Positions 1 to 11,313 are shown, numbered from the stretch's first letter. The stretch is 64,000 nt of DNA from Lepiota brunneoincarnata (GCA_023014365.1 JAEBUN010000072.1:1-64000), one strand, 5' to 3'. A program made the numbers and translations. Notes: generated from the sequence alone by a model not told the origin.

Positions 1-739
1 AAACAAACCTGAAAGTATTGCTTAATATCAATAGATAAGTACTGATACAAGCACTGGACATCCCAGCTAACAGTTTGAGGTGATGGGAGTTTAGTTCCAG
101 GACAGAGCATATTGATTTTGGCTTTGTACTCAGGATCATTGACAATATTGAAGGGTCATTTGTTATAAGCACATCAAATAGTGATCAGAGCACAATGGGC
201 AGCCTCTGTAAGGGCAACCTGGTCACCACATTGCATCGGCTGAGCAGGGAGAAACCTTAGAGAATTGAGTAAGGTTTCTCCAAGCTCACCTACACTACTT
301 ATACTACCTGCCATAAGGTCCAAGTTGAGTAATCTACTCTACATAAATGGCCGTGAGGTGTCAGGGATGCCTAAAGTAAGTATAGTCAGGAATGGGCTTG
401 GGATAGGGTCATGCACACCAGTGAGGGTTCGTGTCTGCATCGGAGGGGTGTAAGAGGGAATTCTGAGTACTGGGGTGTCGGGGGACAGATTTCTGGGCCC
501 AGGGGGGCTGGAAATCGGATTTCTGAGTGTAGGAGGGCTGGAAATCAGATTTCTGAGTGCAGGAGGGCTGGGGATCAGATTTCTGAGTGCAGAAAGGCTG
601 GAAATCGGAATTCCAAGTCTGCAGTTGTGAGTGATGACCTGGAGTTCCCCTTACAGCCTCTGAGTAAGGGATAGAGGGTGTAGAGGATACCTCTGATATA
701 GCCACAGTTTTTCCCTGATGTGCAAGACACTGGGTAACT
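1..739 (-). pseudogene. hAT-family transposase fragment, part after the BED finger
   Basis: Read on the minus strand, this continues the hAT gene whose BED zinc-finger half lies at 13553-14132. Removing Copia-A and one copy of its TAACT target duplication joins TSNLRSG to VTQCLAHQG in frame, which is the end of a BED finger (consensus TSNLRxH..). A Ser/Gln-rich linker made of decapeptide repeats follows. The stretch between about 180 and 20 reads PFNIVNDPEYKA, then MLCPGTKLPSPQTVSWD, which resembles the segment before the catalytic core of Agaricomycete hAT transposases. Two in-frame TGA codons near 160-178 show it is dead, and the gene runs off the left edge so the DDE core is not visible. 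Family assignment is by pattern recognition only. Confidence 0.6.
481..625. repeat. 30-bp tandem repeat inside the hAT linker
   Basis: About 4.5 copies of a 30-bp unit repeat head to tail; the word GGGCTGG or its variants recurs every 30 bp, at about 505, 535, 565 and 595. Because 30 is a multiple of three the repeat stays in frame. On the minus strand it encodes a decapeptide close to TQKSDFQPSC within the hAT transposase linker. Units differ by a few point changes. Confidence 0.8.
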
Positions 740-1044
740 TGTAGAATAACTAAGACTCAGTAGCTTGTAACGCGAGTACTATATATTTTATACCTGTAGA
801 ATAACTAAGACTAACATAGGCATAAGTATCATAGTGGGAAAAACATGAGAAGACTCTACTCACCTCAGTAGCTCGTAACGCGAGTACTGAGGTGTCTAAC
901 GGCAGGCTGGTAGGTATATACACTACTGACAAATATCCATAAATGGGCGGAAACATGCCCAGTGTTGACAAACAATGTACAAACAAAAGAATCCCTAAAC
1001 GGGATATGTCGTGGAAAGCTTGACATGAGCTTGCTAGCTCAACA
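740..1044 (-). repeat. Copia-A 3' LTR (left copy)
   Basis: This 305-bp LTR matches 13248-13552 with about seven differences, nearly all CpG to TpG/CpA transitions. In element sense it holds a strong hairpin (plus 861-894), then a GTGAGT..TTAG intron-like segment (811-863, minus), then a second copy of the surrounding sequence that lacks the segment (740-779). It ends in TTCTACA. Confidence 0.93.
811..863 (-). other. Intron-like segment in the Copia-A LTR
   Basis: In element sense this 53-nt segment starts GTGAGTAG and ends TATGTTAG. The flanks (CTACTGAG before, TCTTAGTTATTCTACA after) are repeated at 740-779 with the segment precisely absent and one transition difference. The same segment lies at 13319-13371 in the other LTR. 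No transcript evidence is available. Confidence 0.6.
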
Positions 1045-1053
1045 CTCCCCCTC

Positions 1054-4000
1054 AAGCCATGACAAGTCCGAGGGCCTGAGCAAAATGCTTGACTTTAGGT
1101 GAAGGTAATGCCTTTGTAAACACATCAGCAATCATTTCATGTGTGGGGCAGTATACAAGCCTCAGCTTGCCCTCCTCAATCACCCATCAAATGAAGTGGT
1201 ATCAGACATCAATATGCTTCGTCCGGGCATGGTACTGGTGGTCCTTTGTGAGGGCAATGGCCAACTGGTTGTCGGAGTGAAGTGTTGTGGGGGTGGGGTC
1301 TTCTGCAAAGACCTGGGAGATGAGGGAGCAAAGCCATAGGGCTTCCTTGGCTGCGTGCGTTGCTGCCACATATTCGGACTCTGTAGTGGACAGGGTAACT
1401 AGCTCTTGACGCCTTGCACTCCAGGAGATAGTGCCGCTGTTGATGAGAAATGCATACCCGGATGTGGCCCTCCTATCTTCAGCCATATTTCCATCTGCAT
1501 CTGCGTATCCCTCTAGACTCCCCCTAGAACCTCCATATGTGAGTTTTAGCCCTTGCATGCCCTTGAGATAGCGAAAAATTCACTTTACGGCCTCCCAGTG
1601 AGCAGGGCCTGGGTTCCTGGAGAATTTTGAGACAACCTGCACAGCGTACATGATATCTGGCCTTGTGCCAATCGCTGCATACATTAGTGTGCCCACAGCC
1701 TCCTGGTATGGGATTCTGGCCATAAATGCGATCTCGGCAGTCATTTTTGGGCTATGTTCTGAGGTAAGTTGTCTGGAGGGGTCCATGGGGATTGTCACTG
1801 GTTTTTGGTCTTTGAAACCAAAACAGCGGAGCAAGGACTCTATGTAGGAGTCCTGGGATGTGCTGAGGGTGTTCTGCTCACATACGCAAGCTATCCAGAT
1901 GCCTAGTAGCCAGTGGATTTCGCCCAAGTCAGTGATCTCCACATATTCGGAGATCCTTGTCTTCAGCCAGACAATGAGAGTGATATTGGTGGCTGTGAGA
2001 GTGCAGTCATCAACGTGAACAGCGAGGATGGTGAAATCTGGCTCATCGTGTTTGAAGAAGACACACTGATCAACTTCACAGTGCGTGAAATCAAGGTTGC
2101 TGACCAGGATCTCACATAATCATTGATACCATTGACAACCTGACTGTTTTAGGCCATAAAGGGTCTTCCTCAACTTGCACACTTTCCCGGGGTATGCAGG
2201 ATCCTCAAATCTGGGTGGCTGGCACATATATATGGTCTCGTCCTCGCTGAGGACACCATTCAGGTATGCTCCCTTTATGTTGATCTGGTGGATCTCCATG
2301 TCTCAATCTGCTGCAATTGCCAGGATTGTTCTGATCGATGGGAGCTTAGCAACAGGTGCAAACATATCAAATTAGTCCACACCAGGGACTTGGGAGAAGC
2401 CTTGTGCTACAAGGTGAGCCTTGTATTTGACCACGTTCCCACTGGCATCCTTCTTGGCCTTGAAGACCCACTTGGATCCAACCTCGTTTATGCCCTCTGG
2501 GGCATCCACTAGCTCCCAGGTTCCTGCTTTCTGGAGTGTGTTGAGCTCCTCGCGAATTGCTTGCTCCCATAGGTGCCAGTCTGCTCATTTTCGAGCTTTT
2601 TTTAGGTTTCGAGGCTCTAGTGCCTCAGCCTCTGCCATCTCTGCAGCAAAAACGTGGACTTCCTCCCACTTGTTTGCCTCTACAGCTATGACTGCATGAC
2701 CTTCTTGAAGGTCTCAAGCTTTCTGGCTTGGCATTCGAGTACGTTGGGGATGGGGTGTATGGTAGGCATTTTTGGCAGTGTCTGGTTGCTCTATATGTTT
2801 TGTTGAGGAGTTCTCTGGGGCTGGGGCTTGGGGTGTCACTGTTGCATTCATTGTTGCAGCAGGTATGTTTGCCTCTGCAGTCTCATTTGCTGGTGTTGAT
2901 GTTACTCTCTCCCCCTCAAGACTAGCAGTGGCGACATGGCCCTTTATATATCGAATATTTTGCTCGACGGACACTTTTCAAGTGTCAGGCCACCAAATTC
3001 ATACACCATTGCTGGTCTCATCAAAACCCAGCCATTGTCCCTCCTTTGCCCTTGCTGACAGCTTGTTACAATCCTCTACTCGCACCCACACCTTCTCTCC
3101 AAACTCGTGGACCTCTGACATGTCAGGTTTACGACCGTGGACCATTTCATATGGTGTCTTTCCATTGAGGGCCCTTGTACTGGTTCGGTTCATGAGCCAG
3201 ATCGTGTGTTTGGCTGCCTTGCCCCATAGATACCGGGGAAGCTTGCTTGTGTGGAGGAGTGCTCGGACATGCTCGAGGATGGTCCGATTTCGCCATTCTG
3301 CTACACCATTGTGTTGTGGAGTGTCATGGACAGTGAGCTTTTGCTTAGTCCCTCGTGATTTCAAATACTCTTTGAAATCCTTACTAGTGTACTCGCCACC
3401 ATGATCCGAATGAAGGCATTTGATCCAAGCTTCGTATTGAACTTTGCACCAGACATCAAATGCTTGGTAGGTTGCAAACACATCAGATTTGTTTGTTAGC
3501 AGCTCGAGATGGGTATATCGTGACCAATCGTCAGTGAAGGTGACATAGTAGCTCTTCCCCCTTTGCGTCTGTACTGGTGCTGGCCCCCACACATCGCTGT
3601 GGATCTCTTGACCGAATTCTGTTGCTTGATCACCTGTTTGCTCTTTTGAGATGGGCTTCCTGGTGAGTTTTGCATAAGCGCATGACTTGCACTTGATGGG
3701 AGTATTTGCTGATAGTCTTTCGAGGTTTACACCAGTTATCATTCATCCCTCAACAAGTTTTTGGGCGATCTGGGGTGAGATGTGTCTAAGGCGGTGGTGT
3801 AGCTGGTCTAGGGACATCGGTTCATCGATGGTATTTGCTTCTACACGTCCTTCTGTTGTCTCAAATCTGTACAGCCCTCTCTCAGAATGTGTTACCTCAG
3901 CAATCTTCTTCCCTTTTGTGTTGTGGATAGTGCATCGTCCCTCAGCAAATTTTGTGGTTATGCCTTGTTCATCTAGCTTCTCCACTGATACGAGAGTGTA

Positions 4001-4223
4001 TCCTACTTCGGGTGCATATAGGACATCCAATAGACATATGCTTGTCATTTTGGCACCATCCAGTAGGTCCACTATCATGCTTCCCTTGCCTGTAGCACTG
4101 AATTGCTGCTTGTTTGCAGCTTGTAGTGGCTTTGATTCAATTGTTTCGAAATCATGGAAGGCTTCACGGTATGGGGATATGTGCCTTGCGGCACTGGAGT
4201 CGATGATTATGATATGGGGTGGG
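1054..4223 (-). pseudogene. Copia-A pol: protease, integrase, RT and RNase H, decayed
   Basis: From 4223 downward the minus strand encodes a protease motif (DSSAARHISPY, where active copies have DSGAT), a GAG-pre-integrase with an HHCC-like region (HHRLRHIS...CKSCAYAK), an integrase core (HSDVWGP, LHSDHGGEY, HNGVAE), a reverse transcriptase with HVDDCTL and RNase H (ADADGNMAEDRRATSGY, ending TKHIDV..YHFI). It is broken by many stops: between integrase and RT, and at several sites within RT/RNase H. By comparison with Copia-C, five of the stops replace arginine and read TGA where CGA is expected. It ends FTKALPSPKVKHFAQALG before the polypurine tract. It is non-functional. Confidence 0.85.
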
Positions 4224-4887
4224 TGTCATATCCATGCCAACTCAGAGTCTAATCACTTAAACTTCGGCTTCTCGATTCCACGTGTGCTCCACACAACAAC
4301 CCTCTGCCCTCCGACTCGGCCCCGACTTACTCCAACCGCAACCCACTGCCCCAATCACGCGACCACCTCCACACGTGCCGTGGTCACCTGACCCTCGGTG
4401 TCTCTAGCTCCAGTCTCCATTTCCCGTCCGTAGTCAAGATACGTTATCGGTCTCCATACCTGTACCGGTTTCCATTCCATTCGTAATCTGTTCGTAATCC
4501 ATTGTAACTATATCGGCCTCCGCTTCGCTCCGCACGTAATCAGTACAAGTCATAGTTCGTAAGGCCAGTAGTATATACATATACTGTAGGTACTTGGCTT
4601 GTACTCCTCAGTCTGATAATCGAATCAAGCAGCGGACTAGCTCCCTGTTCTCTATCCTCTCCTCTCTTCTGCCTCGCTCCGCTTCGGCCCTGACTTCCTG
4701 AAATACGGACTAGGACAGTAGGAGGGCACAGCACATATGCTGAGGCCGCAAGTCCAACCCCCCGCCCGACGTACTCTGCCTCGGTCCCGAAGTCTATGTA
4801 CTGACTTCGCCCTGTCCCCCAGTTACCTTATATCAAGGTTACCACCCCGACCCTCCGCCTTGGTCCCGACCCGCACCGGCTCTAACA
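4224..4887 (+). repeat. Gypsy-A 5' LTR
   Basis: This 664-bp LTR runs TGTCATATCC...GGCTCTAACA and pairs with 11446-12105. It has four extra bases in a TATATACATATA run compared with its partner. I could not name a primer-binding tRNA from the sequence just after it (GTATTATCAGACTC). Confidence 0.95.
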
Positions 4888-4941
4888 GTATTATCAGACT
4901 CACACTCCTCCTGTCCATCACATTTCTGATCCCTTCTAACC

Positions 4942-6348
4942 ATGGTCTCTCGAACAGTCACCCGTACCTGCACTCTCGTGTCCCCAGCTGTTCGCCATAG
5001 TAGACGTGTCGCTCAACAACCCCTTTCTGAAGAACTGCAACCCGACTCCCCAAGGGCTCCTCGCTCTCGTCTACAATCGGTTGCACCATCGACTCCCGAC
5101 CGCTTCTCTGAAGATATCCAACCTTCATTATTTCGGACTCCCGACGGTCCCGACGAGGGCCCCGACCCCAATCCTGATCCCAGTGACCCTGGTGATCCCG
5201 ACGACAATCCTGACAATGGGGACGGGCCCCCGGACGACGACGAACCATCAGACAACGGCGACAACAACAACAACGTCCCACCTGGCAACACCCGAGACGA
5301 CCATGATAGACTCCTACTCCGAGTCTTCCAACGCATAGCCGATCAAATGGACGGCCGTGGGAACTCTCAAGCCCCACAGCCTCCTCGATCTCCCCGTACC
5401 AAAGCTCGCAAACCTGACATCTTTACAGGTTCCGACCCCGCCAAACTCAAACCCTTCCTCTTCCAATGTCGGCTCTACTTCCGTACTAACCCAGCCCAGT
5501 TCGCTATCCCCGCCACCAAGGTCAACTTCGCGTTGACATACCTCACAGGCATGGCACAGCAACACTTCGAAATCGGCCTCGACGAGGCCGACAACCACGG
5601 AATAATACATGACTGGATCGAGGACTGGGACCAGTTCACCCTGGAATTACAGACCAACTTCAGTCCTGCGGATCCGACCGGAGAAGCTGCTGAGCAGCTT
5701 GACTCCCTCCGAATGCGCTACGACGAGAAAATCGCCGTCTACAACGTCGACTTTCTCCGCCTGGCTGGCCAACTCCGTTGGGGCGACGAAGTATTTTGTC
5801 ACCGCTACTACAAAGGCCTCCCCGACCGCATCTAGGACATCCTGTCCAATCGGCCCGACGGCAAACCTGACTCCTTCATCGAAATGCGGGCAGCAGCGAT
5901 GAAGATCGACGCCCGCTATTGGGAGCGCCAACGCGAGAAGGCCCGCACCAAAGCTGCTTCGGACCCGACCGCCTCTAGGAAACCTGGAGGCAATCCATCC
6001 CCATCCACCTCGTCCAACACCCAACCTGCCGCCAAGCCTGCCAACAGTAACAACAAAGGCAGCACCCCCAACAACAACAACTTCAAGGGTAATCCGCCCA
6101 ACCTGTCCACCGGTCAAAAATCGGCCCCGCCCAAATCCGACCTTGCTAGTAAACTTGGTAAGGACGGTAAATTAACCCCCGAGGAACGTCAACGATGTTT
6201 CGACAATAACCTCTGCCTTGTCTGCGCAGATCCCAATCACAGGGCTGCTAACTGTGACAAGAAAAAATTCCCTGACGCCAAGGCTAAAGGCCGACAGGCT
6301 CAGCTTCCCGAGACAGACGCGCCAGCTCTCCCAAGCTCAGAAAAATAG
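4942..6348 (+). pseudogene. Gypsy-A gag, capsid/nucleocapsid, one in-frame stop
   Basis: One frame runs from ATG 4942 to TAG 6346-6348, with a single internal TAG at 5833-5835 where RIQDILS would be expected. The N-terminal part is rich in Pro, Asp and Asn. The middle (about 5400-5830) is a retrotransposon gag/capsid domain (KPFLFQCRLYF, FALTYLTGMAQQHF). Downstream is a basic linker and a CCHC knuckle near 6211-6252 (CLVCADPNHRAANC, spacing CX2CX4HX4C). Gag would coat the RNA and form the particle. Pol begins in the -1 frame at a GAAAAAT run (6340-6346) just before the stop, which suggests ribosomal frameshifting. Confidence 0.85.
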
Positions 6349-9300
6349 TTGGCGGTCCTCAGGCCTCTGCACAGACTGAGGATCGCATTGAACTCTGCTG
6401 TGCTCCAGAGAGTTTCCGTCTCAATGCGTCCGCTCTTTCCAACCCAAACTCTTTTCATATTACATTAACTTCTCCATTAGTTACTTCCTTATCTTCTGTT
6501 TCTGCTTCCGTACTCTCCGCTTCGGACCCGCTTTCTACAACGGACAATGTAGTTAGTTCTGATTTCTCTTCTCTTTCTCCTTTCAAGGCTCTTGTTGATA
6601 GTGGTTCTACTCACTGTTTTGTGGACTCATCTTTTGTTCGTTCTCATAGTATTCCAACCTCGTCCATCCCAGCTATTGAACTTCGGTTATTTGACAGAAC
6701 CTCAAATGCCTACATTACAGAGCTTGCGCAACTGCCTGTATCTTTCCCCTCCAGTGAATCTATCATTTTGGACACTTATGTCACCCGGCTCGACTCTTCC
6801 TGTTCTGTGGTCTTAGGACACAACTGGCTCACCCGCTACAATCCGTTGATTGACTGGGCTTTGGGCAGTATCACTTTCTGGCCATCCCTACTCAAGAATC
6901 CTGCTTCCGTCTCTACCTGCGTCGCACCCGCATTGGCCCCGCTTATGGCCGCCCCTGACACTCCTGACCTAGGCTCACCACCCCTGTCCGGGACCTCGTC
7001 CCAATCTGCCCCCATTGCGAAACCACATGTCTCCCTGATAAACGCTCCTGCCTTTGTCCACGCTGCCAAGCTCCCTGGCTCCCAACAATTCCGAATCAAC
7101 CTCTCCGCTGCCTCCGCATCGGCCGCGTCTTCTTCCGTCTCCGAAGACCCGGCTAACCTCTCATCCATCCCTGAGGAATACCATGAGTTTGCAGATGTTT
7201 TCAGTAAATTGCGTGCTGACACACTCGCTCCACACCGCCCTTACGACCTCCAGATTAACCTAGAGGATGGCGGTCAGCCTCCAGTCGGTACCATTTATTC
7301 TCTTTCACAATCAGAGCTTGGAGCTCTACGTGATTTTATTGACGAACATTTGTCCATTGGTTTCATTCGCCCTTCCACTTCTCCTCATGGAGCCCCGGTC
7401 CTCTTCGTCAAGAAAAAGGATGGCTCCCTCCGCTTATGTGTTGATTTTAGAGGTCTCAACTGTATTACCAAGAAGGACCGCTACCCCCTTCCGCTCATCT
7501 CCGACCTCTTAGACTCTCCTCGCAAAGCCTGCATATATACCAAAATCGACCTCCGTCACGCTTACCATCTTGTCCGCATTGCTGACAGCGACGAATGGAA
7601 GACTGCCTTTCAGACCCGCTACGGCTCCTTCGAATGGATGGTTATGCCTTTCGGCCTCACCAATGCCCCTGCCACTTTCCAGCGGTTCATGAACAATATA
7701 TTCAAGGACATGCTCGATGTCTGCGTCACCATCTATCTTGACGATATCCTGATATACTCCGACAATCATAGTATCCATCATGACCAAGTCAAGGAGGTCC
7801 TCAAGCGGCTCCGACAACACGGTCTATACGCCTGCCCCGACAAATGCCAGTTCCACTCTGACACAGTGGAATATCTCGGCTACATTCTTTCCCCCGATGG
7901 TCTCCAAATGGACCAATCTAAGGTCAAGACCATCCAGGAGTGGCCTGAACCCAAGAAAGTCAAGGACATCCAGTCCTTCTTAGGTTTCGCCAATTTCTAT
8001 TGTCGCTTCATTCACGGTTACTCCAACATCGTCATTCCGCTCACTCGCCTCACCTGCAAAGACGTGAAATGGAATTTCACTGACGAATGTCGTGAAGCCT
8101 TCAGTTCCCTGAAAGAAGCATTCATGTCCGCCCCCGTCCTCACTCCTTGGACCCCCAATGCTCAGATCATTGTTGAGACCGACGCCTCCGACTACGCCCT
8201 TGCGGCCATCCTCTCTATCATCGCCGATGATGGTGAGGTTCACCCCGTTGCATTCCATTCCTGCACCTTTAACACGGCCGAACTTAATTATGACACCCAC
8301 GACAAGGAACTCCTGGCGATATTCGAGGCTTTCCATATCTGGCGGCACTATCTTGAGGGTGCCCCTCTTACTATTGATGTAGTCACCGACCACAAAAACC
8401 TCGAGTACTTCTGCACCACCAAGATCCTTACTCGCCGCCAAGCTCGTTGGTCCGAGTTCCTATCCCAATTCCACCTCGTCATCCGGTTCCGACCTGGCCG
8501 CCTCAGCACCAAGCCTGATGCCCTAACTAGACGATGGGACGTCTACCCTAAAGGGGGGAATAGCGACTATGCATCAGTCAACCCACACAATTTCCGGCCC
8601 GTATTCACCCACGAGCAGCTTGCGGCCTCCATCCGCGCCACCACTCTTTACGCCCCTTCCCTTCGTGCTGCTGTAGTCATGGATCTCGACCAGCTACACC
8701 ACGATATCCTCACCGCTCTACCAGCGGATCCGACCGCCTCCGCCCATCTTGCTAGCCCAGAAGGCCATTGGTCAGTTAATGATAAAGGTTTCCTCCTCTT
8801 AGACGACAGAATCTACGTCTCTGATGCCGACAATCTCCGACTTCGGGTCCTCCAGTACAAGCACGATCATGTCCTAGCCGGCCACTTCGGTCAGAATAAA
8901 ACGCTGGAACTCATCCGGCGTGAATACACCTGGCCTAGTGTCCGCACCTTCGTCAAAGATTTCTGTAAGTCTTGTGTCACCTGTATGAGGTCTAAACCCC
9001 AGCGCCACCGCCCCTATGGTCTCCTCAAGCAACTCCCCATCCCTGAACGCCCGTGGAATTCAATCTCCATGGACTTCATCGAAAAACTCCCTGCCTCCTC
9101 CGGCTACGATGCCATCCTAGTAATAGTCGACAGACTCACCAAGCAATCCTTATTCATCCCCACCTACGATACCGTCACTTCCTCCGACCTCGCCCGCCTA
9201 TTCGTCCTCCACGTCTTCTCCAAGCACAGCGTACCCGAACATGTTACCTCCGACCGCAGCTCTGAATTCGTCTCCCACTTCTTCCGCTCCCTAGGACAAG

Positions 9301-10148
9301 CCCTCAACATGAAACTACACTTCACTTCAGGCTATCATCCAGAAGGCGACGGACAGACGGAACGCACCAACCAGACCCTGGAACAATATCTCCGGGTCTA
9401 TTGTAACTACCAACAGGACAATTGGTCCGAATAACTACCACTAGCTGAGTTTGCATACAATAACGCCCCTAGTGCCACTACCGGTATCTCCCCGTTCTTC
9501 GCTAACAAAGGATACCATCCGAATATCACAGTTCACCCTGAACGCGACCTCGCCTCTGCCCAGGCCCGTCATTTTGCTGTTGATCTCGATGACCTACACA
9601 CCACCTTGAAGTCTGAAATAGCGTTAGCCCAGCAACGCTATCAGGCCTCCGCCGACGCCCGCCGACTCCCCGCCCTGGACTTCAAGGTTGGACAAAAGGT
9701 ATTCGTGAAAGCCCAATTCTTCCGCACCACCCATCCTTCCAAAAAACTCTCCGAAAAGTTCCTTGGGCCTTATGAGATCATTGCACAAGCAGGTACCCAT
9801 TCCTTTACACTCCGACTTCCTGATTCCATGCGTGGAGTACACCCCGTCTTCCATGTTTCCATGCTCGAACCGGCTACGCCTAACACCATACCCACCCGAT
9901 CGGACCCGCCACCTGCGCCAGTTTCTATTGACGGTGAACCAGAATACGAGATCGCCCGCATCGTCGATTCGAAGATTGATCAGCGCCGCGCATGCAAGCT
10001 CCTCTATAAAGTCATCTGGTTAGGTTATGAAGATACTGAAGAAGAATCCTCATGGTTACCAGCAACCGAGCTTGAACACACTACCGATCTAGTAGAGGCT
10101 TTCCACTCCTCTTACCCCTCTAAGCCTGGTCCCCTCCACTCACTCTGA
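6339..10148 (+). pseudogene. Gypsy-A pol: protease, RT, RNase H, integrase, chromodomain
   Basis: The frame stays open across the gag stop and shows, in order: an aspartic protease (ALVDSGSTHCF, near 6588-6620), RT (DFRGLNCITKKDRYPLP, then YLDDILIYS at about 7734), RNase H (ETDASDYALAAIL near 8173), the integrase zinc finger (HFGQNK...CKSCVTC, about 8880-8985), the integrase core (SMDFIEKL near 9066, then HPEGDGQTERTNQT) and a C-terminal chromodomain (YEIARIVDSK...YKVIWLGYEDTEEESSWLP, about 9945-10110). A single in-frame TAA at 9432-9434 interrupts the integrase between NWSE and LPLAEFAYNN. The chromodomain puts the element among chromoviruses, whose integrase tail is thought to bind modified histones. 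Confidence 0.9.
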
Positions 10149-10207
10149 ATTTTCTGCTGACCACCCACCACACCAAGAAACAAAAAATATTATTGGACAA
10201 GTACAAA

Positions 10208-11313
10208 CTACCTGTCCGTATCGTTCCCAGAGGTACAGGGCGGCGCTGCCGCGTCCTCCATCATACCTCGCACCTCCTCTTCCGAAATGCCCCCGATGCT
10301 CTCCGACTCCGACTCCTCCGTCTCCGTAATACCCCTACTCGGCCAATCACCATCCACCTGCGCTTCCCAACGCCGCAGCTGTTCGTAGCGGCCAGCCATC
10401 AATTCAAACTTATCCACCCTCTCCCCCAACCGAGCGATGGCCCGTTCGAGCCGCACCTCCATGATATTCACCCGCTTGAGGGTCTTCTGGTGCCCCTCCT
10501 CGATGAGTCGCTTCAGCTCTACGTGATCTTTTGGTCAGCAAACCTTGCAGCCAGAAACCCCTACTCACCTTCAAATTGGTGGTCCGGCATACCTCCGGCC
10601 CCGCTTGGCTCCGTCTCTTCTTGACCCCCGCATCGTTTCTTCATTTTGCTACACCATCGGCAACTCCTAGTGTTGCTGGGACCTTTGTCAGCATTTATCA
10701 TCATTGGAATTCTTGTAGTTACTTACCCGCCGGCAATCTCACACCGGACCTCATCCCGTTGACATCTCCAGCATGGGTTATCGCCCCCGAATACGTGTTT
10801 GTTGCCCCGCCGCAGGGCCGCCCTTGCCTTTCCCTTTCCTTTTCCCCTTCCCTTTGCATCCGAATCTTCGGACTCCTCCTCCTCCTCCTCTTCATCCCTC
10901 GCCGCGTCTTTGCCCGTGTAATTTGGGTCGGACTCTTCCTGGTTGATTTCCATGGGCTGCTCTGGCAGGCGGCTAGACGAAGCCGTCGTGGTCATCGCAA
11001 CGAGTCGGGCCTGGATCGCCCGACATTCGTCCTCGGCAGCTTCCTCTTGCTGCCGCCTGATCTCTTCCACCCGTCACTCCCTAGCCCGCTCCTCCGCTTG
11101 CCGCTGACGCAGTTCGATCATACATCGCCGATCTTCCTCTTGACGCTCTGCCGCCAACCACCATTCCTCCTCTCGCCGTTCCTCCTCTTGCCGTTCCTCC
11201 TCTTCCAACCTCTCGATCTCCTTCCGCATCCGCTCCTCCTGCTCCGCCTTTTCCCTCAGTAACTGCGCCTTGCGCTCTGCCGCGGTTGGTTGTCGAGATG
11301 ATTGGCTGCTCAT
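10208..11313 (-). CDS. Antisense spliced accessory gene in Gypsy-A with two Cys clusters
   Basis: This gene lies between pol and the 3' LTR and is transcribed against the element. Three exons fit one frame: 11313-10727, 10675-10569 and 10518-10208, 1005 nt in all. The introns are 51 nt (GTAAGT...CCAG) and 50 nt (GTGAGT...GTAG). Residues 1-110 form a highly charged Glu/Arg coiled-coil; an acidic-basic linker follows. A first cluster, CWRCQRDEVRC, stands just before intron 1 and a second, CRWCSKMKKRC, just after it, each with CX2C plus a later Cys as in a zinc-binding module. A second helix (ELKRLIEEGHQ...) and an acidic tail end it. One TGA at 11074-11076 interrupts the frame in this copy. I do not recognise a named family; DNA binding or chromatin action is only a guess. 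Confidence 0.7.

Noticed and set aside
481..625. Regularly spaced repeats resembling a CRISPR array
   Set aside because: The 30-bp units are contiguous without spacers, lie in a coding linker, and the genome is eukaryotic.
5013..5377. Minus-strand ORFs rich in Ser and Gly over Gypsy-A gag
   Set aside because: Mirror of the Pro/Asp-rich gag head; no splice sites or motifs.
10531..11262. Long plus-strand ORF downstream of Gypsy-A pol
   Set aside because: It is the complement of the antisense coiled-coil/Cys gene. Its Leu/Pro-rich translation is a shadow of Glu/Arg codons, and the minus-strand splice sites fit far better.
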